A DNA stretch of 52,319 bases from JACQFV01 sp964593585 (GTDB lineage Bacteria > Zixibacteria > MSB-5A5 > WJJR01), in NCBI GenBank assembly GCA_964593585.1, contig CAZQIZ010000021.1, positions 1 through 52,319 on the forward strand, given 5' to 3'. Numbering within the stretch: the stretch's first letter is position 1; the number at the start of each line of letters is the position of its first letter. Below are positions 52,315 through 52,319 of this stretch, one piece after another. The translations under genes were made by a program, and so were the position numbers. A model generated the notes under the pieces. It searched no databases, was not told the DNA's origin, and saw nothing but the letters and a program-made list of their open reading frames with translations.

Positions 52315-52319
52315 GCACC

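Overview
The window is high-GC bacterial chromosome from an organism with an outer membrane. It carries secreted and surface beta-barrel proteins, two type IV pilin-like proteins, housekeeping aminoacyl-tRNA synthetases, and many short intergenic palindromes. The mix includes PorV-like protein, tandem DUF5916 outer-membrane proteins, an M6 metalloprotease, thrombospondin type 3 repeats, and a C-terminal dockerin-like module ending in NVAFRG plus a Cys-rich tail. It resembles uncultured lineages of the FCB superphylum such as Zixibacteria; that assignment is an inference from gene content only. No phage, integrase, plasmid or CRISPR array was seen.

Layout. 0-0.5 kb: remnant of a REP-associated tyrosine transposase, REP-like palindromes and tRNA-Arg(CCT). 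0.5-9.5 kb: secreted M6 protease, PorV-like barrel, APH-family kinase, membrane TPR protein, DUF4870-like protein, small barrel, M48 protease and a lipoprotein. 9.7-18.8 kb: minus-strand block of exported proteins (beta-helix/TSP3/dockerin-like giant, dockerin-like protein, M23 protein, two proteins sharing an N-terminal module). 19-24 kb: tRNA-Ala(GGC), NodB deacetylase, asnS, leuS. 24.3-28.4 kb: pilin, GNAT, glutaredoxin-like, HNH, trpS. 28.4-32.2 kb: 1-kb gene-free stretch with structured elements, a porin, a CHRD protein and a broken barrel gene.

32.2-36.6 kb is the most distinctive part: two AMPK-beta-like glycogen-binding proteins bracket four tandem cold-shock-domain genes, a SpoIIAA/STAS-like gene and a membrane PAS gene. 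The first and last cold-shock genes (genomic order) each have their own promoter and a matching ~144-nt leader with two blocks of near-identical sequence and a hairpin before the start codon. This looks like a duplicated cis-acting RNA and is my leading candidate for something undescribed.

36.6-52.3 kb: Fic protein with an upstream array of CTATTTTCG motifs, SlyD-like isomerase, two DUF5916 barrels (one with an in-frame TAG), an ECF sigma/FecR pair, a GspH-like pseudopilin, an amidohydrolase, a rubredoxin-like/DUF1801 pair, an O-methyltransferase, a probable non-AUG small gene, a frameshifted DUF4342 gene, a geranylgeranyl-reductase-like flavoprotein and two small hypotheticals.

Three genes (31.5, 41.0 and 49.8 kb) are each interrupted by what looks like a single base change, with good coding sequence on both sides. 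They may be recent pseudogenes or sequence errors.
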